A stretch of DNA of 40,479 nt from an uncultured Chloroflexota bacterium (GTDB taxonomy: Bacteria; Chloroflexota; Chloroflexia; Thermomicrobiales; UBA6265): NCBI GenBank assembly GCA_937870845.1, contig CALMZR010000051.1, positions 1 through 40,479 on the forward strand. Direction: 5' to 3'. Shown piece after piece: positions 24,287 to 33,109 of the stretch (its first letter is position 1; each line of letters begins with the position of its first letter). Under the pieces are notes generated by a model. The model saw only the letters and a list, made by a program, of their open reading frames with translations. It made no database searches and had not been told where the DNA came from. A program made the translations under genes and the position numbers.

Positions 24287-26361
24287 CAAAAATCTCGCCA
24301 CGCCACCCCCGTCCCTTCCGCGAGCTGCCTCAGCAGTTCTTCCGGCTCATGCACCGGCGGCAGGCACGCAAAATGCTCGCAGACATAGGCCGTCGCCCGC
24401 CCGTTTCTCGGCGGCCGCTCCTGCAAAAAGGGCAACTGCTCCGTCAACTCAGGTTGCTCGGCATCGACGTACCCGAGCACCACGTTCGGCTCGAATCTGT
24501 CGTACACCGCGTCGAGCAGGGCCTGGAGCTCGTCACTCTTCAGTGCCCCGGACAGCGCGACTTCCTTGACCGGCCCGAGATAGAAGTCCGTGGCGCTCAG
24601 GTAGCGGCCGGCGGCCAGGGGATGCTCGCGCATCGTCCGCGCCATCGTCCGCAGCAGTTCGCTTCCCCGTTCGGACCACGCCTCGTTCCCCGTCATCGCT
24701 CCCAACCGCAGCAGCACATCGGCGGCAACGGCGTTCCCGGACGGCGTCGCCCCATCGTGCAGGTCACGCGGCCTCGCCACCGGCGTCTCATGGCTGACGG
24801 CCGTGTCGAAGAACCCCGGCCCATCCGGGTCGCCGAACTCCTCGACCATCAGCTCCGTCAACCGCATCGCCTCGCGCAGCCAGCGCTCGTTCAGCGTCGC
24901 CTGGTACAGCGCCAGCAACCCGTCGATGAAGAACGCATAGTCCTCCAGGAACCCGCCGATCCGCGCATCCCCATCTTTCCAGCTACGAAGAAACCGCTTC
25001 TTGCGCTGCAGATTCTTGAGCACGAAAGCCGCGTTCCGTTCGCCCAGCCGGCGGAAATCCGGCCGGTCGAGGATGCGCGATCCATTCGCGAACGCCTTGA
25101 GCATCAACCCGTTCCAACCGGTGATGACCTTCTCGTCTCGTCCCGGCCGCTCTCGCGTTTCTCGAACCTCCAGCAGGGCGTGTCGGATGCGCTCCAAAGC
25201 CTCCTTCAGCTCGTCCTCGCCGATACCGAGCCGATCCGCGACGTCCGCGGCCGTCCGCGGCGTCGCCAGCACCGTCCGCCCCTCGAAGTTGCCGCCCGGC
25301 TCGACGTTGAACCATGCCTTGGCGATCCGGGCATCGTCCTCGCCCAGCGCCTCGTCGATCTCCTCGGTCGTCCAGGTGTAGAACAGCCCCTCGTGCCCTT
25401 CGGTATCGGCATCGAGCGTGGCGTAGAAACCGCCTCCCTCGCCCGTCATTTCGCGGGCGACAAAGTCGAGCGTCTCCTCCGCTGTGCGCCGATACCGCTC
25501 TTCGCCAAACGCCTGATAGCCCGCCAGGTAGACCGAGGCGAGCTGGGCGTTGTCGTACAACATCTTCTCGAAGTGCGGCACGAGCCACACGGCATCGACC
25601 GCGTATCGGTGAAATCCGCCCCCGAGATGATCGTAGATGCCGCCGCTTGCCATCCGGTCCAACGTCCGCTGCGCCATGATCGTCTCGCGCTGCCCGCCCG
25701 TCCGATGGCCCTGCCGTAGCAGGAACTCGACCGTCGCCGGCTGCGGGAACTTCGGCGCCCCGCCAAATCCTCCGTTTCGCGCGTCGAACGACCGCGCCAG
25801 CTGCTCGACCGCCTCCCCCAGGATCTCGGGCGTCAGGTCATCCGCCTTCGGCATGGCGCCGGTCGCCCGGCGCAGCAAATCCCGGATTTGCCCCGCGCTC
25901 TCCTCGACCTCCTCCCGCCGCTCCGTGAACGCCGAGGAGACCGCCTCCAGCACCTTGGGAAAGCCGGGCATTCCCATCCGATCGTCCGGAGGAAAGTAGG
26001 TGCCCCCATAGAACGGCGTCCCATCCGGCGTGAGGAAGACATTGAGCGGCCAGCCGCCATGCCCCGTCAGCGCATGCACGGCCGTCATGTAGAGCGAATC
26101 GAGATCCGGGCGCTCCTCCCGGTCGACCTTGATATTGACGAACCGGTCGTTCATCACCGCCGCGATCTCGGCGTTCTCGAACGACTCGTGCTCCATCACG
26201 TGGCACCAGTGGCAGGCTGAATAACCGATGCTGACGAGCATCGGCTTGTCTTCAGAGCGCGCCCTCGCCAGCGCCTCGTCCCCCCAGGGATACCAATCAA
26301 CCGGGTTCTCGGCGTGCTGCAACAGGTAGGGACTCGTTTCGGAGGCTAGACGGTTCGCCAC
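24286..26361 (-). CDS. YyaL/DUF255 thioredoxin-domain protein
   Basis: The protein of about 691 aa has an N-terminal thioredoxin-like domain with redox motif [13 protein letters not shown] and the family hallmark [26 protein letters not shown] long (alpha/alpha)6-type glycosidase-like region follows ([43 protein letters not shown]). This architecture is conserved from bacteria to human SPATA20; the reaction is not established. The track start is TTG at 26397; I prefer GTG at 26361, where family similarity begins. It is divergent from proC. Confidence 0.92.
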   Translation of the reverse strand: MANRLASETSPYLLQHAENPVDWYPWGDEALARARSEDKPMLVSIGYSACHWCHVMEHESFENAEIAAVMNDRFVNIKVDREERPDLDSLYMTAVHALTGHGGWPLNVFLTPDGTPFYGGTYFPPDDRMGMPGFPKVLEAVSSAFTERREEVEESAGQIRDLLRRATGAMPKADDLTPEILGEAVEQLARSFDARNGGFGGAPKFPQPATVEFLLRQGHRTGGQRETIMAQRTLDRMASGGIYDHLGGGFHRYAVDAVWLVPHFEKMLYDNAQLASVYLAGYQAFGEERYRRTAEETLDFVAREMTGEGGGFYATLDADTEGHEGLFYTWTTEEIDEALGEDDARIAKAWFNVEPGGNFEGRTVLATPRTAADVADRLGIGEDELKEALERIRHALLEVRETRERPGRDEKVITGWNGLMLKAFANGSRILDRPDFRRLGERNAAFVLKNLQRKKRFLRSWKDGDARIGGFLEDYAFFIDGLLALYQATLNERWLREAMRLTELMVEEFGDPDGPGFFDTAVSHETPVARPRDLHDGATPSGNAVAADVLLRLGAMTGNEAWSERGSELLRTMARTMREHPLAAGRYLSATDFYLGPVKEVALSGALKSDELQALLDAVYDRFEPNVVLGYVDAEQPELTEQLPFLQERPPRNGRATAYVCEHFACLPPVHEPEELLRQLAEGTGVAWRDF

Positions 26362-26425
26362 GGTGACTCGCTTTCTGCTCGCGGGTTGCGGGGCCAAAGT
26401 CGGACATGTACCGCCTGTACCCCGC

Positions 26426-26431
26426 TACAAT
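26426..26431 (+). promoter_or_regulatory. Candidate -10 box of proC
   Basis: TACAAT lies 32 nt upstream of the proC ATG in the divergent yyaL/proC gap. No good -35 hexamer is visible at 16-18 nt, so the call is weak. Confidence 0.3.
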
Positions 26432-26462
26432 GGTGGCACAGACCGTTCGCAGGAGGCCGCTC

Positions 26463-27338
26463 ATGCCCGAACAAACCGACCGGGGAGGGACCGGCGCGGT
26501 CAATCCGCTCGCCGACGCCCGCATCGCCTTCGTCGGCGCCGGGGTCATGGCCGAGTCGATGATCGCCGGCCTCCTCAAGCAAGCGATGATCCCGCCTGGC
26601 CATATCATCGCCAGCCACCCCCGCGCTGACCGCCGCCACAAGCTCGAGGAGCGCTTCGGCATCGCGACCGTCGAGAGCAACCGCGACGCTGCTCACGACG
26701 CGGATCTCGTCGTCCTCACCATCAAGCCCCAGGTTCTCAAGGCCGTGACTCGCCAGCTCTTCGGCAGCCTATCGCCGGAGCAGGTCGTCGTCTCCGTCAT
26801 CGCCGGCGCCCCGATCGACGTCCTCATGGAGGGCCTCGGCCACGACGCCGTCGTCCGCGTCATGCCCAACACCCCCGCTCAGGTCGGTCAGGGCATGAGC
26901 GTCTGGAGCACAACCCCCGGCGTCACCGAGCAGCAGCGACAGCGAGTCCAATCGCTCCTCCGCGCCCTCGGCGAAGAGCTCTGGGTCGAAGAAGAAAAGT
27001 ACGTCGACATGGCCACCGCCCTCTCCGGCACCGGCCCGACCTACGTCTTCCTCATGATGGAAGCCCTCATCGACGCCGGCGTCCACATGGGCTTCCCCCG
27101 CCGCATCGCCGAGCAGATCGTCCTGCAAACCGTCTCCGGCTCCGTCGCCTTCGCCCGCGACTCCGGCAAGCACATGGCCGAGCTGCGCAACATGGTCACC
27201 TCCCCCGGTGGCACCTCCGCCGAGGCCATCTACCAGATGGAGAAAGGCGGCCTCCGCACTGTCCTCTCCCGCGCCGTCTACGCCGCCTACCAGCGCACCC
27301 AGGTCCTGGCCAACCGCGAGCGCGGCGAAAGCCCCTGA
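26463..27338 (+). CDS. proC: Pyrroline-5-carboxylate reductase
   Basis: This 291-aa enzyme catalyses the last step of proline synthesis, reducing 1-pyrroline-5-carboxylate with NAD(P)H. The N-terminal Rossmann motif is IAFVGAGVMAESMIAGLL, with LTIKPQV and VRVMPNTPAQVGQGM. The C-terminal dimer/substrate domain has ALSGTGPTYVFLMMEALIDAGV and the ProC signature around ELRNMVTSPGGTSAEAIYQMEKGGLR. AGGAGG lies 6 nt before the ATG at 26463, which excludes the longer track start at 26406. Confidence 0.97.
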   Translation: MPEQTDRGGTGAVNPLADARIAFVGAGVMAESMIAGLLKQAMIPPGHIIASHPRADRRHKLEERFGIATVESNRDAAHDADLVVLTIKPQVLKAVTRQLFGSLSPEQVVVSVIAGAPIDVLMEGLGHDAVVRVMPNTPAQVGQGMSVWSTTPGVTEQQRQRVQSLLRALGEELWVEEEKYVDMATALSGTGPTYVFLMMEALIDAGVHMGFPRRIAEQIVLQTVSGSVAFARDSGKHMAELRNMVTSPGGTSAEAIYQMEKGGLRTVLSRAVYAAYQRTQVLANRERGESP

Positions 27339-27373
27339 ATCTACCGCGCCCCACCGCCGCCCCGCTCCCCAGA

Positions 27374-27406
27374 ATCTTTGGCATCTTTGGCATCTTTGGC
27401 ATCTTT
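27374..27406. repeat. Tandem 9-mer ATCTTTGGC, about 3.7 copies
   Basis: Three perfect copies and one partial, 35 bp after the proC stop. One frame reads as a run of Leu-Trp-His, but no credible gene contains it. Slippage-prone and possibly variable between strains. Confidence 0.8.
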
Positions 27407-27518
27407 CGACGACCGTGCCAAACTTCAGGATCTCCGCCGCCGCACATCGCCACCACGGGAACCCATCGAAGGCCCTGGTTCCGGCTTGCCGAATCGCGGC
27501 CATCCCACCCCCGCCCCT

Positions 27519-27568
27519 AGGGGCGATGCCCGCATCGCCTGTCGGCCGCAGGCCGACAGCCGGCGCTC
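27519..27568. repeat. Double-hairpin dispersed repeat, copy 3
   Basis: GGCGATG-CCCG-CATCGCC (27522-27539) is followed by GTCGGCC-GCA-GGCCGAC (27541-27557), with flanks similar to the 23988 element. It lies between convergent proC and rnz. Confidence 0.7.
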
Positions 27569-27619
27569 CATTGAGCCATGGCCCCCTCCCTGGCGACAGT
27601 AAGTACCATTCCCCTCCCC

Positions 27620-28531
27620 TCACACGTCAACGTACGCCAGCACCCCCCGCATCCCATCGCGCCCAACCACGGCCCCCGCGAAGACCTCCGTCGCATTCCC
27701 CGCAAAGACCCCAGGATCATCCAGCCCCGGGCTGAAGTGCGTAATCCACAGCCGCCTTGCCGCCGCGTCCCGCGCCAGCGTCGCCGCCTCCCGGAACGTC
27801 ATGTGCGTATTCTTCTCCGCCTTGGCGGCATCCTCGTCGCTCCCATACGTCCCCTCGCACACCAGCAAATCCACCCCCGCCGCAAACGTCGCCAGCTCCC
27901 GAAGCGGCCTCGTATCAGTGATGTACGCGATCGACAACCCCTTGCGCGGCAGGCCGAGCACCTCATTGGGCTCGGCAACTCCTCCTTCCCAACGCACGGC
28001 CTCCCCTCGCTGGAGCGCGCCCCAAAGCTCGATCGGCACGCCGCGCTCCCGCGCCCGCTCCGGCAAGAACGCCCGATTGCGCGGCAGATCGGCCCGGTAC
28101 GCCAGCACCGGCAGCGCATGCTCGCCTTCCTGGCAACTCCCCATCATGCCACCGGGCATCGGAAACGCATCGCCGCTCCGCAGCTCCGTCAACCGGACCT
28201 CGTAAGGCAGATACGGTGCAATCGTGCGCAGCCCCCGCACGACCAATGCGGTCCCCGGTGGCCCGTAGACCGCGATCGGCTCGCTGCGATCGGCATTGGC
28301 GACCGCGTGCAGCAGCCCCGGCAATCCCGCGACGTGGTCCGCGTGCGTGTGCGACAGGCAGATCGCCTCCAGCCGCCGCATGCTCCACCCGGCCTGCCGC
28401 CATGCGATCTGCGTCCCCTCCCCGCAGTCAAACAGCGTCAACGCCCCATTGACCCGAACCAACAAACTCGACAGCCACCGATCCGGCAGCGGCAGCATCC
28501 CGCCCGTCCCCAGCAGCACCGCTTCCATCAT
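27620..28531 (-). CDS. rnz: Ribonuclease Z (tRNA 3'-end endonuclease)
   Basis: The 303-aa metallo-beta-lactamase-fold protein has the zinc motif SHTHADHVAGLPGLL preceded by FDCGEGTQ, an aspartate in YITDTRPL, LLVCEGTYG, and a C-terminal His in LWITHFSPGLDDP. These are the RNase Z (ElaC type) signatures; length is typical for the short form. It cuts tRNA precursors 3' of the discriminator base. I use ATG at 28531; the 54 residues upstream in the track have no similarity to the family. Confidence 0.9.
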   Translation of the reverse strand: MMEAVLLGTGGMLPLPDRWLSSLLVRVNGALTLFDCGEGTQIAWRQAGWSMRRLEAICLSHTHADHVAGLPGLLHAVANADRSEPIAVYGPPGTALVVRGLRTIAPYLPYEVRLTELRSGDAFPMPGGMMGSCQEGEHALPVLAYRADLPRNRAFLPERARERGVPIELWGALQRGEAVRWEGGVAEPNEVLGLPRKGLSIAYITDTRPLRELATFAAGVDLLVCEGTYGSDEDAAKAEKNTHMTFREAATLARDAAARRLWITHFSPGLDDPGVFAGNATEVFAGAVVGRDGMRGVLAYVDV

Positions 28532-28620
28532 GAGAAAGGCAGCTCTCCCACCTCCGCGCGCATCGTGCAAGCATAGAGCCCGGCACGGAAGCCAACCCAG
28601 CGGAAGCCCCAAGACGGCGG

Positions 28621-28650
28621 TTGCTGACACGTTTGCGAGGTCGCTACACT
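28621..28650 (+). promoter_or_regulatory. Candidate promoter of the rusA-guaA unit
   Basis: TTGCTG (28621-28626), an 18-nt spacer and TACACT (28645-28650) lie 30 nt before the rusA start. The match is partial. Confidence 0.4.
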
Positions 28651-28680
28651 GCCCACGCCCCAGGAACCGCCGGTGGCGCG

Positions 28681-29139
28681 ATGCCGACACCACACACCCA
28701 CCAGCCCACGACCTTGCGCTTGGTCCTGCCCCTGCCGCCAGGGGTCAACAACCAGTACGTCAGCGTGGGCAATCGCCGCGTCCTGAGCCCGAGCGCCAGA
28801 TCGTTTCTCCGCAACGTAGAAAAGCACCTCGCCGGCCTCAGAACCCGCGGCGCGCTCTCCCTGGCGACCGAGCAGGCGTTCGCCACCGCGGCCCTCGGCG
28901 TCTACCTGGTCTACTATTTTGAGACCCCGCATCGGCGCGACCTCGACGGCGGGCTGAAGATCACGCTCGACGCCCTGAGCCGCACCCTCGGCTTCGACGA
29001 CCGCGCCGTCGTCGATCTCCACCTCTCCAAGAAGATCGATCCGCTGCGCCCACGCGTCGAAGTCGAGATCGAAACCATCGCGGACTGGGAGTTTGACCTC
29101 ACCTACCAGTATCTTGGCGACGATCACGGCGCGGACTGA
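28681..29139 (+). CDS. RusA-family Holliday junction resolvase
   Basis: The 152-aa protein has the RusA N-terminus LPLPPGVNNQYV and the acidic catalytic segment RRDLDGGLKITLDALSRTLGFDDRAVVDL, whose aspartates bind magnesium for junction cleavage. An alternating hydrophobic C-terminal strand (VEVEIETI) closes the fold. I use ATG at 28681. E. coli RusA comes from a defective prophage, but here there are no phage genes and the neighbours are rnz and guaA, so it may be a host gene. It ends 27 nt before guaA. Confidence 0.9.
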   Translation: MPTPHTHQPTTLRLVLPLPPGVNNQYVSVGNRRVLSPSARSFLRNVEKHLAGLRTRGALSLATEQAFATAALGVYLVYYFETPHRRDLDGGLKITLDALSRTLGFDDRAVVDLHLSKKIDPLRPRVEVEIETIADWEFDLTYQYLGDDHGAD

Positions 29140-29166
29140 CGGCGATACGACGGCTCGGGAGCAGGA

Positions 29167-30759
29167 ATGGCCCAGGGAGCACCTTCAAACACCGCCGGCC
29201 CAGTGGCGGACGCGACGCCGAGCCGCGATTTCGACACCGTCGTTGTCCTCGATTTCGGCAGCCAGTACAGCCAACTCATCGCGCGCCGCGTGCGCGAGGT
29301 CGGCGTCTACAGCGTCCTCCTCCCCTGGGACACGCCACGGCACGAGATCGCCAACCTCAAGCCAAAGGGCGTCATCCTCTCCGGCGGCCCGGCCAGCGTC
29401 TACGACCCCGGAGCACCAATCCTCCCAACCTGGGTCTTGGAGGAAGAGCTGCCCACGCTCGGCATCTGCTACGGAATGCACCTACTGGCAAACGCTCTCG
29501 ACGGCACGGTCGAATCCGCCGCCAAACGGGAATACGGCTCGGCCTCCATCTCCACGATCGAGTCATCGCCGCTCTTCCAGGGTTTGCCAGATACGATTGA
29601 TGTCTGGATGAGCCACGGCGACCACGTCACCCGCCTGCCTGCCGGATTTGCCGCCATCGCAGGCACGAGCAACGCCCCCATTGCCGCCATGAGCGACGGC
29701 AGGCGTTTCGGAATCCAGTTCCACCCGGAAGTCGTCCACACCCCGCTCGGCCGCGACCTCATTCGCAACTTCCTCGTCGAGGTCTGCCGCTGCCGCACGG
29801 ACTGGACCGCCGACCACTTCATCGACAGCGCGGTCGATCAGATTCGAAGTACCGTCGGCGACGGACGCGTCCTCCTCGGCCTCAGCGGCGGCGTCGATTC
29901 TTCGGTGGCGGCCGCCCTCATTCACCGCGCTATCGGTGACCGCCTCACCCCCGTCTTCGTCGACAACGGCCTCCTCCGCCTCGGCGAAACCGATCTGGTG
30001 CGGGAGGTCTTCGGCCGCGCCTTCGGAATGGACCTCGTCTTCGTCGACGCCAGCGAGCGATTCCTTTCCAACCTCGAAGGCGTCGAAGACCCTGAGGAGA
30101 AGCGGCGCATCGTCGGCGCCGAATTCATCCGCGTCTTTGAAATCGAGGCGGAGCGGCACGGCCCATTCGAGTTCCTGGCCCAGGGCACCCTCTACCCGGA
30201 TGTCATCGAAAGCACCTCGCCCGACACCAAAGCCGCGGTGAAAATCAAGACACACCACAACGTCGGCGGCCTGCCGGCTGACCTCTCCTTCTCCCTCATC
30301 GAGCCTTTGCGTTACCTGTTCAAGGACGAAGTGCGCGCCGTCGGCCGCGCCCTCGGCCTCCCGAACGAGATCGTCGAGCGCCAGCCCTTCCCCGGCCCCG
30401 GACTCTCCGTGCGCATCATCGGCCCGGTAACCGCCGCCGACCTCGCCTTGTTGCGGCAAGCCGACGCCGTCGTGCGCGAGGAGATCGACGCGCTCGGTCC
30501 CGAGTCCGGCGTCTGGCAGTACTTCGCGGTCCTCCTCCCCATCCGCTCGGTCGGAGTCATGGGCGACGATCGAACCTACGGCCGCGTCTGCGCCGTCCGC
30601 GCCGTCGCCTCCGAAGACGCCATGACCGCCGACTGGGCCCGCCTGCCGTCCGAAACGTTGGCCCGCATCAGCACCCGCATCGTCAACGAGGTCCACGGCA
30701 TCACCCGCGTCGTCTATGACATCTCGTCCAAACCGCCCTCCACGATCGAGTGGGAATAA
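29167..30759 (+). CDS. guaA: GMP synthase (glutamine-hydrolysing)
   Basis: A 530-aa two-part enzyme. The class-I glutamine amidotransferase domain (about 20-215) has nucleophile Cys in [12 protein letters not shown] and the His-Glu pair in [11 protein letters not shown]. The ATP-pyrophosphatase domain has P-loop [17 protein letters not shown], and the C-terminal dimerisation domain ends [13 protein letters not shown]. It converts XMP to GMP using glutamine and ATP in the cytoplasm. GGGAGCAGGA precedes the ATG. The gap of 111 bp to the selenoprotein gene has no clear promoter or terminator. Confidence 0.98.
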   Translation: MAQGAPSNTAGPVADATPSRDFDTVVVLDFGSQYSQLIARRVREVGVYSVLLPWDTPRHEIANLKPKGVILSGGPASVYDPGAPILPTWVLEEELPTLGICYGMHLLANALDGTVESAAKREYGSASISTIESSPLFQGLPDTIDVWMSHGDHVTRLPAGFAAIAGTSNAPIAAMSDGRRFGIQFHPEVVHTPLGRDLIRNFLVEVCRCRTDWTADHFIDSAVDQIRSTVGDGRVLLGLSGGVDSSVAAALIHRAIGDRLTPVFVDNGLLRLGETDLVREVFGRAFGMDLVFVDASERFLSNLEGVEDPEEKRRIVGAEFIRVFEIEAERHGPFEFLAQGTLYPDVIESTSPDTKAAVKIKTHHNVGGLPADLSFSLIEPLRYLFKDEVRAVGRALGLPNEIVERQPFPGPGLSVRIIGPVTAADLALLRQADAVVREEIDALGPESGVWQYFAVLLPIRSVGVMGDDRTYGRVCAVRAVASEDAMTADWARLPSETLARISTRIVNEVHGITRVVYDISSKPPSTIEWE

Positions 30760-30870
30760 CCGCCGCCAGCGCAGAGGGCCGGTACTGGTACCATAACGTC
30801 ATACATGAGGCCGGCGCGCGGTCAACCCGATCGCGAACGCACGGCCAGGTCGATAGAAACGAGGAGATTC

Positions 30871-31425
30871 ATGGCGGAAGCTGCCCCCCAGGTCACGGTC
30901 TATACCACCGACACCTGACCGTGGTGCGACAGAGCTAAGGAGTTCCTTAGCCGACACAAGGTGCCGTTTGTCGAAAAGGACGTAGCCAAGGACTACGCCG
31001 CCGCCATCGAGATGATCCGCCTCAGCGGTCAACAGGGCGTGCCCGTCACGGTCGCCGACGGCGACGTCATTCTGGGCTTCGACCAGCAGAAGTTCGCCAA
31101 ATTGGCCGAAAAGTTCGCCGGCCCCAAGCGGCCCCCGCTCGGCATCCTCGCCGCCGACGCCGAGGAGTATCTGGCCCGGCATCCCGAAAAGGCAGAGAAG
31201 ATTCCCGAGGGGACCAAGGGCATCTACGTCGGCAAGATCCGGCCCAAGACTGTCGCCGCGCGCGCCGAGCTCAAGCCTGGCGACGTCATCACCAGCTTCG
31301 CCGGCAAGCGCGTGCGCAACATGGCCGCCCTGGACCAGATGGTCGAGACGCTCAAACCCGGCGACCAGGCGACCGCCAAGTTCATCCGCGACGGCGAGAA
31401 CCAAACGGTTGTCCTGCAGTTCTAG
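30871..31425 (+). CDS. Glutaredoxin-PDZ fusion, predicted selenoprotein (TGA = Sec at codon 16)
   Basis: Translating from ATG 30871 (GAGGAG 4 nt upstream) gives MAEAAPQVTVYTTDT, then TGA at 30916-30918, then PWCDRAKEFLSRHKVPFVEKDV, all in one frame to the stop at 31425 (184 codons). The TGA replaces the first cysteine of a glutaredoxin CPWC site, giving U16-P-W-C19. The glutaredoxin fold continues with cis-proline GVPVTV (P58) and ILGFDQQKFAKL. A PDZ domain follows (about 90-184: GIYVGKIRPKTVAARAELKPGDVITSFAGK). A hairpin suited to a bacterial SECIS follows the TGA. The role is probably thiol or peroxide redox chemistry, with PDZ tethering a partner (inference). The ORF track starts only at codon 31. 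Alternatives are a pseudogene or sequencing error, less likely because the frame, length and both domains are intact. I recall Sec-containing glutaredoxin-like families (NCBI 'Uxx-star') and cannot verify membership here. Confidence 0.85.
30934..30951 (+). promoter_or_regulatory. Predicted bacterial SECIS element
   Basis: A 7-bp perfect stem, GCTAAGG / CCTTAGC, with loop AGTT (A-T may also pair, leaving GT). The loop G (30942) is 24 nt after the TGA, and G is the second loop base. Published bacterial SECIS rules, as I recall them, ask for an apical loop about 16-37 nt downstream with a G in the first two loop bases. It lies inside the coding sequence (AKEFLS), as bacterial SECIS do. Confidence 0.8.
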
Positions 31426-31471
31426 GCCGCGGGACGGACATGCCAAACTCCGTTGGCTCACGACCCGCGTA

Positions 31472-31493
31472 GGGGCACGGCATGCCGTGCCCC
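31472..31493. repeat. Perfect 22-bp palindrome, dispersed-repeat copy
   Basis: GGGGCACGGCA joined to its exact reverse complement, between the selenoprotein gene and the MgtC start. Related copies lie at 18784 and 35144. It could fold as a strong mRNA hairpin between the two genes; no T-run follows. Confidence 0.75.
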
Positions 31494-31515
31494 CCGATCG
31501 CATGCTAGGGGCAAT

Positions 31516-31983
31516 TTGGAACCACTGACGGACCTCGAAGCAATGCAGCGCCTCGGCGTGGCCATGCTGGCCGGCGTCGTACTGGGATTCGAGCGCGAGC
31601 GCGCCGACAAACCAGCCGGCATCCGCACCTACATGCTCGTCACCCAGGGCGCGGCCCTCTTTATGATCTGCGCCATCATGCTCAGCAACCAGGTGACGAT
31701 GTTCGACGGCACGGTGTCCGACCCCGGCCGCATCGCATCGACGGTCGTGCAGGGCATCGGCTTCATCGCCGCCGGCGTCATCCTCACCACCGGCCGCGAA
31801 ATCGTCGGCCTCACCACCGCCGCCGGTCTCTGGGTGGCCACGGCTATCGGCCTCCTCATCGGCGCTGGCTTCTACCCCATCGCCCTCGTGGCCACCGTCG
31901 CGACCGTCATCGGGCTCATCCTCCTGCACCGAATCGAGTGGCGCTTCATATCCAGTGACGAACCCAAAGATCGGGATTCATGA
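31516..31983 (+). CDS. MgtC/SapB-family membrane protein
   Basis: The protein of about 155 aa has the MgtC N-terminal signature LAGVVLGFERERADKPAGIRTYMLV and four to five hydrophobic helices, including GIGFIAAGVIL and VGLTTAAGLWVATAIGLLIGAGFY. MgtC proteins modulate membrane ATPase and virulence or magnesium responses; the exact role here is unknown. The track start at 31453 lies in the palindromic repeat; TTG at 31516 with AGGGG upstream fits the family start. The C-terminal regulatory ACT-like domain of long MgtC proteins is absent, as in SapB-type members. Confidence 0.88.
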   Translation: MEPLTDLEAMQRLGVAMLAGVVLGFERERADKPAGIRTYMLVTQGAALFMICAIMLSNQVTMFDGTVSDPGRIASTVVQGIGFIAAGVILTTGREIVGLTTAAGLWVATAIGLLIGAGFYPIALVATVATVIGLILLHRIEWRFISSDEPKDRDS

Positions 31984-32004
31984 GCGTCGGCGATTCCCCG
32001 CCCC

Positions 32005-32661
32005 CTATCGTCGCAACCAATCTTCCTCTAGCGCGCGCAAGCGGTTGTCACTGATCCTGGCCGTCTCATATGTCCCAGCCGCCAAACGCTGGCGTAATGC
32101 CTCGTAAAGGCAAACCGCGCCGGCCACGGAGACGTTCAAGCTCTGCACCATGCCCAGCATTGGGATGGCTATCGCTCCGTCCGCCAGCTCGCTCGCCTCA
32201 TCCGACACGCCGCGCATCTCGTTGCCCAGAACCAGCGCCGTGGGTCCCGTCAGGTCCCACGCGTACAGCGAGCGCGATCCCGATCCCAGGCTGGTAACGA
32301 GCATCCGGAATCCTTCGCCTCTCAGCTTGGCAAAGCAGGACGCCACCGAATCGTGACGTTCGACTTCCACCCACTTCGCCGCACTGGCGGACGTCTGCCG
32401 CGCAAACGCGCCGGGGGGCGGCGCTTCGAGCGAGTACACCGCATGGGCCCGCAACACCCCAACCGCGTCGCAACTACGCAGAATGGCGCTTACGTTGTGC
32501 GGGTCGTGGATATTCTCCAACACCACGGTCAGGTCGGGCTGCCGGCGCGACAGCACGGCGCGAATCCTCGCCTGGCGTCGCTCGGTGCGGGGCCAACCTT
32601 CTGACTTGACCGGTTGCTCCCTCGCCAGCGTGCGACGGTCGGCGGCGCCTGGCTCGCTCAA
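32005..32661 (-). CDS. TrmH/SpoU-family RNA 2'-O-methyltransferase
   Basis: A SPOUT methyltransferase of 218 aa. Motif 1 is DLTVVLENIHDPHNVSAILRSCDAVGV. The knot and SAM-binding motifs 2 and 3 are TALVLGNEMRGVSDEASELAD and IPMLGMVQSLNVSVAGAVCLYEA. The N-terminal RRQARIRAVLSRRQPDLTV resembles E. coli TrmH, which methylates the ribose of G18 in tRNA; the target here is inferred. The start is TTG at 32661, overlapping the stop of the upstream small gene (TTGA), so they are coupled. The longer track ORF runs into that gene in another frame. Confidence 0.9.
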   Translation of the reverse strand: MSEPGAADRRTLAREQPVKSEGWPRTERRQARIRAVLSRRQPDLTVVLENIHDPHNVSAILRSCDAVGVLRAHAVYSLEAPPPGAFARQTSASAAKWVEVERHDSVASCFAKLRGEGFRMLVTSLGSGSRSLYAWDLTGPTALVLGNEMRGVSDEASELADGAIAIPMLGMVQSLNVSVAGAVCLYEALRQRLAAGTYETARISDNRLRALEEDWLRR

Positions 32662-32933
32662 GGTGCGGCTGCTCCACGCCGCCGTCGCGGCGCACCTGGG
32701 CGAGCGCCCTCTTTCTTGCCGGCGATGATGATGCGCCAGAAGTTCCCCGGCAGATCGCCCTGGCACGGCATCCACTCATCGGTCGATCCACGCCTCCGGA
32801 TCTCCGAGATCTCCGGTCCAGCCGGCTCGCCCTTGTCGTAGCGATGCTCCTCGCCGCATAACGGGCAGCGAGCGGAGACGTACGCCCGTCCGCCTTCGAT
32901 GCTGATGCGTCCCCGGCCGCGGGACAACGACAT
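32658..32933 (-). CDS. Small cysteine-containing, probably zinc- or nucleic-acid-binding protein
   Basis: Ninety-one residues with CPLCGEEH (half of a zinc knuckle), a single later Cys in EWMPCQGD, and a basic tail GARPGAPRRRRG. I recognise no named family. ATG at 32933 is chosen over GTG at 32948 because GAGGTGG lies close upstream. It is coupled to trmH by TTGA, so a role in RNA modification is possible but unproven. Confidence 0.6.
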   Translation of the reverse strand: MSLSRGRGRISIEGGRAYVSARCPLCGEEHRYDKGEPAGPEISEIRRRGSTDEWMPCQGDLPGNFWRIIIAGKKEGARPGAPRRRRGAAAP

Positions 32934-33109
32934 GACCCACCTCACCACGCCGCGATATCGAGCAGCAGCGCCCAGACAAGCGTACGAACCACAGCAGGCT
33001 TCGACAACCGAACCGCGACGCAGTCATGTGAACGGGGCTTGACCAGAGCCGCCTCTGCCAGGAAGATGCTGCGCGTCTGACCAGAATTTCGGATAGAAAA
33101 GGACATCGC

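Noticed and set aside
27374-27406. Tandem 9-mers as part of a coding gene (Leu-Trp-His repeats)
   Set aside because: The surrounding frames have no start context or domain, and the tract lies in a repeat-rich gap between convergent genes.
30916-30918. In-frame TGA as a pseudogene or sequencing error
   Set aside because: It is a single stop placed exactly at a catalytic Cys, with a SECIS-like hairpin at the right distance and intact downstream domains. It cannot be fully excluded without genome-wide Sec machinery data.
30961-31425. 154-aa ORF starting at GTG 30961 as the real gene
   Set aside because: It begins in the middle of the glutaredoxin fold and has no ribosome site. The upstream in-frame part encodes the active site and an ATG with GAGGAG. 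The TGA between is better explained as Sec than as a stop.
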